DNA of 7,492 bases from Methanolobus sp. UBA118 (GTDB lineage: Archaea; Halobacteriota; Methanosarcinia; Methanosarcinales; Methanosarcinaceae): contig DACO01000091.1 in the NCBI GenBank assembly GCA_002508635.1, forward strand, positions 1 to 7,492, written 5' to 3'. Shown here one piece after another: positions 1 to 6,396 of this stretch; the first letter of the stretch is position 1; every line of letters starts with the position of its first letter. A program made the translations under genes and the position numbers. Below the pieces are notes generated by a model, which saw only the letters and a program-made list of their open reading frames with translations, was not told the DNA's origin and made no database searches.

Positions 1-834
1 ACTCTGATAAGCGAGGAAAAAGCTCGTGAGCTTAAGGAAATAGGTCTATCCTATGTAGGGATATCTCTTGATGGCATGAAAGAGACGAATGATAGGTTCA
101 GAGGAGTAGAGGGAGCCTTCGATAAAGCCCTGCAGGGGGTACGTAACTGTCAGGCTGCGGGTATCAAGGTTGGCTTGCGTTTTACCATCAACCGGCATAA
201 TGTAGCGGATATTCCTGAGATATTCGACCTGCTTGAAAAAGAGAACATTCCTCGTATCTGTTTCTACCATCTGGTATACTCCGGCAGGGGCTCGGATATG
301 AAAGAAGAGGATCTATCCCTTGGAGAATCCCGGCAAACGGTGGATCTTTTAATAGACAGGACGCGAGAACTTCATGCAAAGGGTAAAAAGGTTGAGGTTC
401 TCACAGTTGACAACCATTGTGATGGGCCCTATATCTACCTGCGCCTCTTAAAAGAAGATCCGGAGCGTGCGGCAGAGGTCCTTGAACTGCTTCAGATGAA
501 TCGTGGCAATTCAACAGGAATTGGCATAGGCTGTGTTTCATGGGATGGTTCGGTTCACCCGGATCAGTTCTGGAGACACTACAGCTTTGGCAATGTCAAA
601 GACAGAAAGTTCAGTGAGATATGGACTGATACATCCGATTCCCTGATGGCAGGTCTGAAGGACCGCAAGCCTCTGATCAAGTCCAATGCTGACAGATGTG
701 CAAACTGTAAATGGTTTGACGTCTGCAACGGAAACTTCCGTGTCAGAGCCGAGGCTGTGCATAATAACATCTGGGCTGATGACCCTGCATGTTATCTGAG
801 CGATGAAGAGATCGGGTATAGTGAAAATAAATAA
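1..834 (+). CDS. ahbC: AhbC/NirJ-family radical SAM heme-biosynthesis enzyme, 3' part
   Basis: The frame is open from base 1, so the gene begins before the window; 277 codons are present. Family members are near 390 residues, so roughly the first 110, including the radical SAM CxxxCxxC cluster, are missing. In fragment numbering, residues 19-25 read VGISLDG, a typical radical SAM barrel strand. The C-terminal part has a Cys at 178, the stretch HPDQFW, a CX2CX5C group at 233, 236 and 242, and a final Cys at 264 before YLSDEEIG, consistent with an auxiliary iron-sulfur cluster domain. This pattern matches NirJ/AhbC/AhbD proteins. In the archaeal siroheme route, AhbC removes acetate side chains from 12,18-didecarboxysiroheme to give Fe-coproporphyrin III, and AhbD then makes heme b. 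The family is clear; AhbC rather than AhbD is my inference from the C-terminal motifs. It is a cytoplasmic enzyme and converges on the leftward genes. Confidence 0.78.
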   Translation, partial: TLISEEKARELKEIGLSYVGISLDGMKETNDRFRGVEGAFDKALQGVRNCQAAGIKVGLRFTINRHNVADIPEIFDLLEKENIPRICFYHLVYSGRGSDMKEEDLSLGESRQTVDLLIDRTRELHAKGKKVEVLTVDNHCDGPYIYLRLLKEDPERAAEVLELLQMNRGNSTGIGIGCVSWDGSVHPDQFWRHYSFGNVKDRKFSEIWTDTSDSLMAGLKDRKPLIKSNADRCANCKWFDVCNGNFRVRAEAVHNNIWADDPACYLSDEEIGYSENK

Positions 835-836
835 CC

Positions 837-860
837 CCTTTTTCTTTTTTTCACTTTTCT
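837..860 (+). terminator. oligo-T terminator after the radical SAM gene
   Basis: Directly after the TAA stop the plus strand runs through several T tracts separated by single C or CAC. Archaeal RNA polymerase can terminate at such U-rich runs without a hairpin. It lies between two convergent genes, where a terminator is expected. Confidence 0.5.
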
Positions 861-864
861 GAAT

Positions 865-960
865 TCACATATATGGTGCCATGTAGCTGAGATATACGTA
901 CGTCAGCGTACCGGCTATCATAGCAAGCAGCGCCAGTTTCATGGCGAGTTGTACCAGCAT
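865..960 (-). CDS. 31-residue single-helix membrane peptide, unknown function
   Basis: Small ORF starting at the ATG at 960-958. An AGGAAGTGA Shine-Dalgarno-like stretch sits just upstream, and a TATA-like element lies about 60 bases before the ATG (1018-1026). The peptide starts MLVQLAMKLALLAM and ends LSYMAPYM. Nearly the whole length could form one transmembrane helix, with a lone Lys at position 8 and Tyr/Met residues at the end. The same frame stays open to a start at 1050, giving 61 residues. That start lies inside a hairpin, lacks a ribosome site, and would add a polar segment unlike the rest, so I prefer the short form. I do not recognise the family. Stand-alone peptides of this size often belong to membrane complexes (CydX and KdpF are bacterial examples), but I see no similarity to them. 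Too short for composition to prove it real. Confidence 0.5.
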   Translation of the reverse strand: MLVQLAMKLALLAMIAGTLTYVYLSYMAPYM

Positions 961-1017
961 TGCGTTCACTTCCTGTTGTGGTTTTAGTAAACTACAATAG
1001 TAACGCTGGCCTGTCCA

Positions 1018-1026
1018 AATATAAAA
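1018..1026 (-). promoter_or_regulatory. TATA-like element for the 31-residue peptide gene
   Basis: On the minus strand this reads TTTTATATT, a good archaeal TATA-box match. It lies just past the hairpin that ends the superoxide reductase gene and about 60 bases before the ATG at 960. Initiation about 25 bases downstream would leave a leader of some 30-35 bases containing the ribosome site. Confidence 0.4.
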
Positions 1027-1029
1027 GTG

Positions 1030-1052
1030 ATATGGCACCGATCGTGCCATAT
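1030..1052 (-). terminator. hairpin terminator of the ferritin-SOR unit
   Basis: A perfect 9-bp inverted repeat, ATATGGCAC and GTGCCATAT, around a 5-base loop. It starts 15 bases after the superoxide reductase stop. On the minus strand it is followed by a T-rich run that doubles as the TATA-like element of the next small gene. It probably ends or processes the ferritin-SOR transcript; regulation of read-through into the small gene is possible but unproven. Confidence 0.55.
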
Positions 1053-1067
1053 AGAAAAGAATCCTGT

Positions 1068-1418
1068 TCAGACTTCAATGCAGTTCTGCCATACACCGTG
1101 TATGTTACAGTATTCCAGTGCGCAGAATGCCTTGAAATCATCAATGTTGTTCACGTGGAATGTACCCACAGGCTCTGTGTGCACAGGTTCGAAATTCATC
1201 CTGCCAAAGTCAATGGTCTGACCCTTCTTTGTGATACCGTAAAGCTCTACCCATTCAATATGGTGCTCAACGGTATTCGGGTGCGGGACCTCTTTGCCGA
1301 CTACCACGCGTACAAAATCAGCGTTTGCTTTTCCATGTCCTCTGATAATCTCTATTTCAGGGACATGTTTCTCTTTACCTTCTTCTTCCTTTCCTTTGAG
1401 TATTTCTCCGAAATTCAT
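1068..1418 (-). CDS. sor: Superoxide reductase, class II (neelaredoxin type)
   Basis: 116 residues, the usual size for single-domain superoxide reductases. It reduces superoxide to hydrogen peroxide in the cytoplasm without releasing oxygen, with electrons normally supplied by rubredoxin. All ligands of the Fe(His)4Cys centre are visible: His18 in EKHVP, His46 in PHPNT, His52 in EHHIEW, and Cys104 and His107 in YCNIHGVW. Glu16, the residue next to the iron in the resting Pyrococcus enzyme, is also kept. There is no N-terminal desulforedoxin domain, so it is class II. The ATG at 1418 has an AGAGGT ribosome site 6 bases upstream. It follows the ferritin stop by 18 bases, so the two are almost certainly one transcript. 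A hairpin closes the unit. No rubredoxin gene is in view. Confidence 0.96.
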   Translation of the reverse strand: MNFGEILKGKEEEGKEKHVPEIEIIRGHGKANADFVRVVVGKEVPHPNTVEHHIEWVELYGITKKGQTIDFGRMNFEPVHTEPVGTFHVNNIDDFKAFCALEYCNIHGVWQNCIEV

Positions 1419-1436
1419 TGTTTTACCTCTATGTGT

Positions 1437-1949
1437 TTATTCTTCTGATGTTGGTTCGTTGAATGTTCTTGCTGCCATTTCCCTGTCAAGCATGAAAAGC
1501 CCGTTGCCTTCGTTTCCTACAAGTTTCAACTTGGCTATGATCTCATTATCGTTTCCTTCTTCTTCTATCTGTTCTGTTACGAACCACTGAAGGAAGATCT
1601 GTGTAGCATAATCCTTTTCCTCATTTGCAAGGTCTACGAGTTCGTGTATTGATCTTGTGATGAACTGCTCATGCTTAAGGGTAGCTTCGAACATCTCCAG
1701 CACAGTTCCAAACTCGGATGGCGGTTTCTCGATAGCTTCGAGTATTACCTTTTCTCCCTGTTCGTTAAGATAATCGTATATCTTCATTGCATGTGTCATC
1801 TCTTCCTGGTATTGCACCATGAACCAGTTTGCAAATCCGTCAAGTCCGACATTGCTACAGTGTGCGGACATGGACATGTAAAGATATGCCGAATACATTT
1901 CTTTGTTGATCTGCTCATTCAAAGCACTGGTCATTTTTTCACTTATCAT
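1437..1949 (-). CDS. ftn: Non-heme ferritin
   Basis: 170 residues, normal for a bacterial/archaeal ferritin. It oxidises Fe(II) at a di-iron site and stores the mineral inside a 24-subunit shell. The ferroxidase ligands fall at the same numbers as in E. coli FtnA: Glu17, Glu50, His53, Glu94 and Gln127, with Glu126 and Glu130 for the third iron site. Tyr24 is also present. Four-helix bundle segments run through to about residue 145, and the acidic tail is complete. The frame stays open upstream to a TTG at 2102 (221 codons), but the ATG at 1949 has a strong AAAGGAGGAG ribosome site a few bases before it and puts the ligands in family register, so I place the start there. First gene of a two-gene unit with superoxide reductase, which links iron storage with superoxide defence. 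Candidate promoters lie in the long upstream region, but none is decisive. Confidence 0.96.
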   Translation of the reverse strand: MISEKMTSALNEQINKEMYSAYLYMSMSAHCSNVGLDGFANWFMVQYQEEMTHAMKIYDYLNEQGEKVILEAIEKPPSEFGTVLEMFEATLKHEQFITRSIHELVDLANEEKDYATQIFLQWFVTEQIEEEGNDNEIIAKLKLVGNEGNGLFMLDREMAARTFNEPTSEE

Positions 1950-2110
1950 TTCACTCCTCCTTTGAAACTGTTTTAAATAATAGATTGTCTGGCAATCGTT
2001 CTGATAGAAGCTGTAACGTCTTATGGCATGATCTCCGGGATACTTACAATTAAGAGATTCAGTATCCGGTTCTATCCGATGCCATTGTCGTATAGTCAAC
2101 AATCCGTCAC

Positions 2111-2154
2111 CTGTGGACTTAAAATCCAGAACGCCCCTGTCTTCAATTAGATAG
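2111..2154 (+). other. Degenerate tRNA-like fragment (anticodon and T-arm-like hairpins)
   Basis: TGGA and TCCA (2114-2117, 2125-2128) enclose a 7-base loop CTTAAAA, which looks like a Leu(UAA) anticodon arm. Eight bases later CTGTC and GATAG (2137-2141, 2150-2154) enclose TTCAATTA, resembling a T arm. It is not a working tRNA: I find no matching acceptor stem or D arm, the T loop is one base too long with the conserved G53-C61 pair missing, and Leu tRNAs need a long variable arm. It may be a tRNA pseudogene, an old integration-site scar, or coincidence. Confidence 0.2.
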
Positions 2155-2628
2155 ATTTACATAAAGTGTTTTCGGTATCTGACTTTATTGTAGAAGTCTT
2201 CTTTTAGTCTCCTTTTCCTGCCATTTCCCTGTTAATTAAAGTAAGATTCGCAAAATTAATATAGCATGGCGTATGACCCACAAATAGGCACATGCCTGCC
2301 TGTGTTAGGATTACAGTAGTTAAATGTCAGTATCTGTTTGCCATCCAATTCAGCATGCTTCATTCGTACACCAATTGCTTGCTATTGACTCCACCGGGGC
2401 AAAGCTCCTGGAAAAGGTACACAAGCTGTACTTCCTGACCACAATCTTTCGTACAGGCATGTGTTCTCTGTAGCCCGTAGCTGGGACTTTTTAATGGTGG
2501 CTGCCCTAAGCCGTTTAACTGAAATATATATGTTCTATACAGCATATGGTGAGCTGTACATTCCTGTGTAAAAGGACTGCCAGTTTGGTATCCTGCTAGC
2601 AAAATAGCTGCAAACATTTAACCATATG

Positions 2629-2636
2629 TTTAAATA
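2629..2636 (+). promoter_or_regulatory. TATA box for valS
   Basis: TTTAAATA is a near-consensus archaeal TATA box. Initiation about 25 bases downstream, near 2660, would give a leader of about 40 bases containing the GGAGAG ribosome site at 2687-2692. Confidence 0.55.
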
Positions 2637-2697
2637 ATCTTAGACCACTGTAGGATAAAAAACACTATCACAATATAATATTTATCGGAGAGTTCTA

Positions 2698-5289
2698 ATG
2701 ACGGTTCCCAAAGAATATATTCCCCATGAGATCGAGCCAAAATGGAAAAAGACATGGGATATGTCTATGTACCATTTCGACTGGAATGACAGTACAAGAC
2801 CCCAGTACATTATAGATACACCTCCTCCATACCCGACCGGTAATTTCCATATCGGAAATTCCCTGAACTGGTGCTATATCGATTTTGTCGCACGCTATAA
2901 AAGAATGTGCGGGTACAATGTCATGTTCCCCCAGGGATGGGACTGTCATGGTCTTCCCACGGAGGTAAAGGTCGAGGAGATCCACGGAATTACTAAAAAT
3001 GCGGTCCCAAGGGAAGAGTTCAGGCGTATGTGCCGGGAACTTACCAGAGGAAATATCGAGAAGATGCGTGAGACCATGCTGAATCTCGGCTTCTCCACCG
3101 ACTGGAGCAACGAATTTGTCACAATGGAGCCTGAGTACTATTCCAAGACCCAGAGGTCTTTCAGGAAGATGTATGATATGGGCCGTGTGTATCAGGCGGA
3201 GCATCCTGTTAACTGGTGTCCCAGATGTGAAACAGCAATTGCCTTTGCTGAGGTCGAGTATGAGGCAAGGGATACTAAACTGAATTTCCTGAATTTTGAC
3301 AAAGTCAAAATAGCAACAACAAGACCGGAGCTGCTTGCTGCATGTGTGGCGGTTGCCATCAATCCTGAGGATGAGCGCTACAGCGGACATGTAGGCAGCA
3401 GTGTCAAAGTTCCGATATTCGGTCATGAGGTTCCGGTAATCGGTGATAAGGAAGTCGATCCTGCCTTTGGTACCGGTGTTGTCATGATCTGTACTTTCGG
3501 TGACAAGCAGGATGTTCGCTGGTGGATGGAACACGAACTCCCGCTTCGTAAGGCTATTGACAAGAACGGTCTGATGACCTCCATAGCCGGAAAGTATGAG
3601 GGAATGACCATTCCCGAGTGTAAGGATGCGATTATCCGGGATCTCGAGGCAGAAGGCTATCTCTTCGAGCAGAAGACACTTGATCAGAATGTAGGTATGT
3701 GCTGGCGATGTGATACTCCTATCGAGATACTTTCCGAAAGACAGTGGTTCGTCAAGATCGATACCGATGCAGTTGCAGAGGTTGCGGATGAGGTCAAATG
3801 GCTTCCGGAATACATGAAGGTAAGACTTGAGAACTGGATCGGGACTATGGAATGGGACTGGTGTATATCCCGCCAGAGACTTTTCGCAACACCTATACCG
3901 GTATGGTATTGTAAGGAATGTGGCGATACTGTTGTTGCAAAGGAAGAATGGATGCCTATCGATCCGACCCAGCAGCAGCCTCCGGTAGAATGTAGTTGCG
4001 GATGTACGGATTTCGAAGCAGAGGAAGATGTACTGGATACATGGATGGACTCCTCAATTACAGCACTGCACGTCTCCGGATGGCTCTCTGATCACGAAAT
4101 GAGGCTGCCCACACAGCTGCGTCCACAGGGTCATGATATCATCCGTACGTGGGCATTCTACTCAATACTGCGTTCCATGGCACTTACAGGTAAGAGGCCG
4201 TGGGACTCGATTCTCATCAACGGTATGGTTCTGGGTGAGGACGGCCACAAGATGAGCAAATCCCTTGGCAATGTTATCTCTCCGGAAGAGGTAATCAAGG
4301 ATTATAGTGCCGATTCATTCAGACAGTGGGCAGCAATAGGCGGCTCACCAGGCTCCGATGTCATGTTCCGCTGGAAGGATGTGGTTTCAGCCTCCAGGTA
4401 TTTTACCAAGACATGGAGTATCTACAGGTTCGCAATGAGCCATCTTGAGGATTATGAACACTCTGAAATGGACATCAATGAACTGAAAGTCGTTGACAGA
4501 TGGCTCCTGAGCAATCTCAACAGGCTCATACGATCCGTAACCGACAGCATGGATGACTACCAGTTCGATGAGGCCTTCAAGGCAATACGCGGATTTACAT
4601 GGGATATCCTTGCGGACAACTATATCGAACTTATCAAGGCTCGTCTGTACGGGGACGATGAAGAGGCAAAGAAGGCTGCAAAGTACACTCTCTTTGTGAC
4701 CATGGACTCCCTTGCAAAGATGCTGGCACCCTTTGCTCCGTTCTTCTCCGAAGAGATGTTCTCAAGGCTGGGTGAAGGAAGCATACATTTACAGTCATGG
4801 CCACAGGTCAGAGAGGAGCTTATCGATAAGGATATCGAGCTTTCTGGTGATTTCATTAAAGATGTTGCAAGCAACGTCAGAAGATACAAGTCAGAGAAAG
4901 GTATGGCATTGAACACAGCACTTGAGAAGATCGAGATATACGGTGTCATTACAGATACAAGCGATCTTACGGGTGTGACAAATTCTCCTATCGAGATGAT
5001 AGAAGGAGAGCCTGACTTCGAGCATGTGCCTGTGAATGTAAAACCGAATATGGGCAAGATCGGTCCTCTTTTCAGAGGTAAGGCCAAGGCCATTATCGAT
5101 GCTCTGGCAGATGAGAATCCTAAAAAGATCGCCGATGAGGTTGCAAAGGGTAAGATCACTGTGAATGTTGACGGTGAGCTCATAGAGCTTGAACCCGATC
5201 ATGTGGAGATCGAGAAGGAAGTTGTCTCCGCGGGAAGATCCGTTGATGTACTTGATGTCAGCGGTGTCCCGGTAGTGATCGTAAGATAA
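2698..5289 (+). CDS. valS: Valyl-tRNA synthetase, archaeal type
   Basis: 863 residues, the normal size for archaeal ValRS and well short of IleRS. It activates valine with ATP and charges tRNA-Val in the cytoplasm. The class I signatures are HIGN at 51-54 and KMSKS at 518-522. The inserted CP1 editing domain (about 195-345) carries TTRPE (207-211) and the GDKQD stretch (268-272) that line the pocket clearing mischarged threonine. Cys pairs at 174/177, 335/338, 405/408 and the CSCGC at 432-436 look like zinc knuckles. DTWMDSS (447-453) returns to the catalytic fold, and SDVMFRWKD after KMSKS is ValRS-like. A helical anticodon-binding domain follows from about 600. The end is a beta-rich archaeal-type extension rather than the coiled-coil arm of bacterial ValRS. 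The ATG has a GGAG ribosome site 7 bases upstream. Intact and probably transcribed alone, given the hairpin after its stop and a new promoter before the next gene. Confidence 0.97.
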   Translation: MTVPKEYIPHEIEPKWKKTWDMSMYHFDWNDSTRPQYIIDTPPPYPTGNFHIGNSLNWCYIDFVARYKRMCGYNVMFPQGWDCHGLPTEVKVEEIHGITKNAVPREEFRRMCRELTRGNIEKMRETMLNLGFSTDWSNEFVTMEPEYYSKTQRSFRKMYDMGRVYQAEHPVNWCPRCETAIAFAEVEYEARDTKLNFLNFDKVKIATTRPELLAACVAVAINPEDERYSGHVGSSVKVPIFGHEVPVIGDKEVDPAFGTGVVMICTFGDKQDVRWWMEHELPLRKAIDKNGLMTSIAGKYEGMTIPECKDAIIRDLEAEGYLFEQKTLDQNVGMCWRCDTPIEILSERQWFVKIDTDAVAEVADEVKWLPEYMKVRLENWIGTMEWDWCISRQRLFATPIPVWYCKECGDTVVAKEEWMPIDPTQQQPPVECSCGCTDFEAEEDVLDTWMDSSITALHVSGWLSDHEMRLPTQLRPQGHDIIRTWAFYSILRSMALTGKRPWDSILINGMVLGEDGHKMSKSLGNVISPEEVIKDYSADSFRQWAAIGGSPGSDVMFRWKDVVSASRYFTKTWSIYRFAMSHLEDYEHSEMDINELKVVDRWLLSNLNRLIRSVTDSMDDYQFDEAFKAIRGFTWDILADNYIELIKARLYGDDEEAKKAAKYTLFVTMDSLAKMLAPFAPFFSEEMFSRLGEGSIHLQSWPQVREELIDKDIELSGDFIKDVASNVRRYKSEKGMALNTALEKIEIYGVITDTSDLTGVTNSPIEMIEGEPDFEHVPVNVKPNMGKIGPLFRGKAKAIIDALADENPKKIADEVAKGKITVNVDGELIELEPDHVEIEKEVVSAGRSVDVLDVSGVPVVIVR

Positions 5290-5302
5290 TACTTTTGAAG
5301 AT

Positions 5303-5334
5303 GGAAAGGCACGGAATTGATCCGTGTCTCTTCC
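5303..5334 (+). terminator. hairpin in the valS 3' untranslated region
   Basis: GGCACGGA (5308-5315) pairs with TCCGTGTC (5321-5328) with one G-U, around the 5-base loop ATTGA. The stem extends through a small internal loop to GGAA and TTCC (5303-5306, 5331-5334). It sits 14 bases after the valS stop and before the next TATA-like box. No long T run follows, so it may stabilise or process the 3' end rather than terminate. Confidence 0.45.
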
Positions 5335-5342
5335 GCGCAAAC

Positions 5343-5350
5343 TTTAAAAC
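5343..5350 (+). promoter_or_regulatory. TATA-like element for the PUA-domain gene
   Basis: TTTAAAAC in an A/T-rich island between the valS hairpin and the next gene, about 55-60 bases before the TTG start. Initiation near 5370 would leave room for the AGGTGAT ribosome site at 5393-5399. Confidence 0.4.
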
Positions 5351-5402
5351 TCACGCGATCATAGTCAATTTCAGTTACAATATCCTGCTTCCAGGTGATT
5401 AG

Positions 5403-5885
5403 TTGAAAGTAAAATCCAGGGTGCAAATAAGGAAATCGGAAAAGAACAAATTGTTAAAGGAACTGAGATCCACTTTTGGTGATGCGGTAGATACCTTTGC
5501 TGACAAGAGGTTTGAAACGGCTACGGCTGACGATATACCCATTGTAATGATAGAAGGGGAAGTGGTTCTTTTTAAAATAGGTGATACTTATTTCCCGACT
5601 GTGAAGGGAGTACTCCAGCTTGGTCTCAGGAGCAATCTTGTTACTGTGGATGCCGGAGCCGTACGCTTTGTTGTCAATGGTGCCGATGTCATGTGTCCCG
5701 GAATCGTCTCTGCGGATGATAACATAGAGCCCGACGATCCTGTGATAATAATAGAAGAAACCCACAAGAAGCCACTTGCAATAGGTACCGCCCTGATGCC
5801 GGGAGCTCAGATGAATGCAAGTTCCGGTAAGGCTGTAAAATCTGTTCACTATGTGGGTGACAAGTTGTGGAACCTTGACATCTGA
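5403..5885 (+). CDS. PUA-domain RNA-binding protein, MCT-1/Tma20-like
   Basis: 160 residues in the layout of the archaeal homologues of eukaryotic MCT-1/Tma20. An N-terminal pre-PUA domain (about 1-75) opens MKVKSRVQIRKSEKNKLLKE. A PUA domain (about 78-155) follows, with TVDAGAVRFVVNGADVMCPGI and a closing VHYVGDKLWNLDI. PUA domains bind structured RNA. The eukaryotic relatives act on the small ribosomal subunit in non-canonical initiation and recycling; a similar ribosome-linked role here is inferred. The start is a TTG at 5403. I choose it because AGGTGAT lies a few bases upstream, the conserved N-terminus begins there, and a TAG stop in frame directly precedes it. The gene has its own promoter-like element and stands 113 bases after valS. 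No clear terminator follows, so it may read through toward sepF. Confidence 0.9.
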   Translation: MKVKSRVQIRKSEKNKLLKELRSTFGDAVDTFADKRFETATADDIPIVMIEGEVVLFKIGDTYFPTVKGVLQLGLRSNLVTVDAGAVRFVVNGADVMCPGIVSADDNIEPDDPVIIIEETHKKPLAIGTALMPGAQMNASSGKAVKSVHYVGDKLWNLDI

Positions 5886-5956
5886 AAGAAATAATTAATA
5901 TACAATGACAGGGAATATAATTAAAGCAAGAGTCTGAAGCACCTGTCCGGTAACAA

Positions 5957-5964
5957 TTTAAGTA
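5957..5964 (+). promoter_or_regulatory. TATA-like element for sepF-zpr1
   Basis: TTTAAGTA, about 52 bases before the sepF ATG, within an A/T-rich stretch. A second A/T-rich run (ATTATTATAA, about 5972-5981) lies close by and could be the true box, so the exact element is uncertain. Confidence 0.35.
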
Positions 5965-6015
5965 GTATCGATATTATTATAAGCATCAATGTTTTTGAAT
6001 ACATGAGGGCGCATT

Positions 6016-6396
6016 ATGGCAAAGATCATGAATAAAATATTTGGCGGCAGTGCTAAACCCACAACCGTTGAGGATGAATACACGGAACTGGATCTCACCA
6101 AGTATGAAGAAGTGCTTGATGAAGAACCTGCAGAAACCTATATCAGGGTAGCAGAGCTGACAAACCTGAATGAGCTGACATCACTTAAAAGAGAGATATA
6201 TGACGGTAACATCGTGATGATCGATATCTCAAATATTAAGGCTGATAAACTTCTGCTTGACCGTGCATTAAAGGACCTCAAGGAAGTAGTCACTGACGTT
6301 CACGGCGATATTGCAGGAATTAAGGATGACCAGGTTCTTGTAACGCCAACAGGCATCAAGATCGACAGATCAAAGATCCTTGGTGGAAGATATTGA
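6016..6396 (+). CDS. sepF: SepF, archaeal cell-division protein
   Basis: 126 residues. Archaeal SepF anchors the FtsZ ring to the membrane at the division site. The N-terminus MAKIMNKIFGG can form a short amphipathic membrane-binding helix. A flexible acidic linker follows (about 12-40, ELDLTKYEEVLDEEPAE), then a compact alpha/beta SepF core (about 42-126) with strands such as IVMIDIS and a conserved end TPTGIKIDRSKILGGRY. No other domain is present. The ATG at 6016 has GAGGG 6 bases upstream. The final codons overlap the start of the ZPR1 gene, so the two are co-translated. No ftsZ lies in the window. Identification rests on overall sequence character and is strong. Confidence 0.93.
   Translation: MAKIMNKIFGGSAKPTTVEDEYTELDLTKYEEVLDEEPAETYIRVAELTNLNELTSLKREIYDGNIVMIDISNIKADKLLLDRALKDLKEVVTDVHGDIAGIKDDQVLVTPTGIKIDRSKILGGRY

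Larger units (their letters stand above)
1950..2697. other. 748-base divergent intergenic region, no supported gene
   Basis: Lies between the leftward ferritin gene and rightward valS, and is A/T-rich. The right end carries the valS promoter and leader. On the left, the best minus-strand TATA match (1969-1977) is too close to the ferritin ATG to leave room for its ribosome site in the transcript. Weaker candidates at about 2045-2054 and 2236-2262 would give leaders of about 70 to 280 bases. The small palindrome GATTGTCTGGCAATC at 1983-1997 could be an operator. Also seen: a tRNA-like stretch at 2111-2154, a near-direct repeat (2424-2437 and 2552-2566), a 10-base inverted repeat (2289-2298 and 2454-2463), and a 15-base match to the 3' end of the ferritin gene at 2218-2232. 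An 85-codon minus ORF (2360-2617) has no ribosome site or recognisable motif. I do not see RNase P or SRP RNA signatures. Confidence 0.6.

Noticed and set aside
960..1448. 162-codon plus-strand ORF opposite superoxide reductase
   Set aside because: It is the antisense shadow of a clearly real gene and has no ribosome site or protein-like features.
1437..2102. Ferritin with a 51-residue N-terminal extension from a TTG at 2102
   Set aside because: The extension resembles nothing known, whereas the ATG at 1949 has a strong ribosome site and puts the ferroxidase ligands at standard positions.
2289..2463. 10-base inverted repeat as ends of an insertion sequence
   Set aside because: The arms are short, the enclosed 155 bases encode no transposase fragment, and no target-site duplication is visible.
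2360..2617. 85-codon minus-strand ORF in the intergenic region
   Set aside because: No ribosome site, no recognisable motif, and unusual composition; most likely a chance frame, although a decayed gene cannot be excluded.
2695..3534. 279-codon minus-strand ORF opposite the start of valS
   Set aside because: It lies entirely antisense to conserved ValRS catalytic and editing motifs, so it is a shadow frame.
2698..5289. Possible isoleucyl- or leucyl-tRNA synthetase
   Set aside because: The length, the archaeal ValRS-style HIGN context, SDVMFRWKD after KMSKS and the short archaeal C-terminus fit ValRS. IleRS and LeuRS are usually longer and differ at these motifs.
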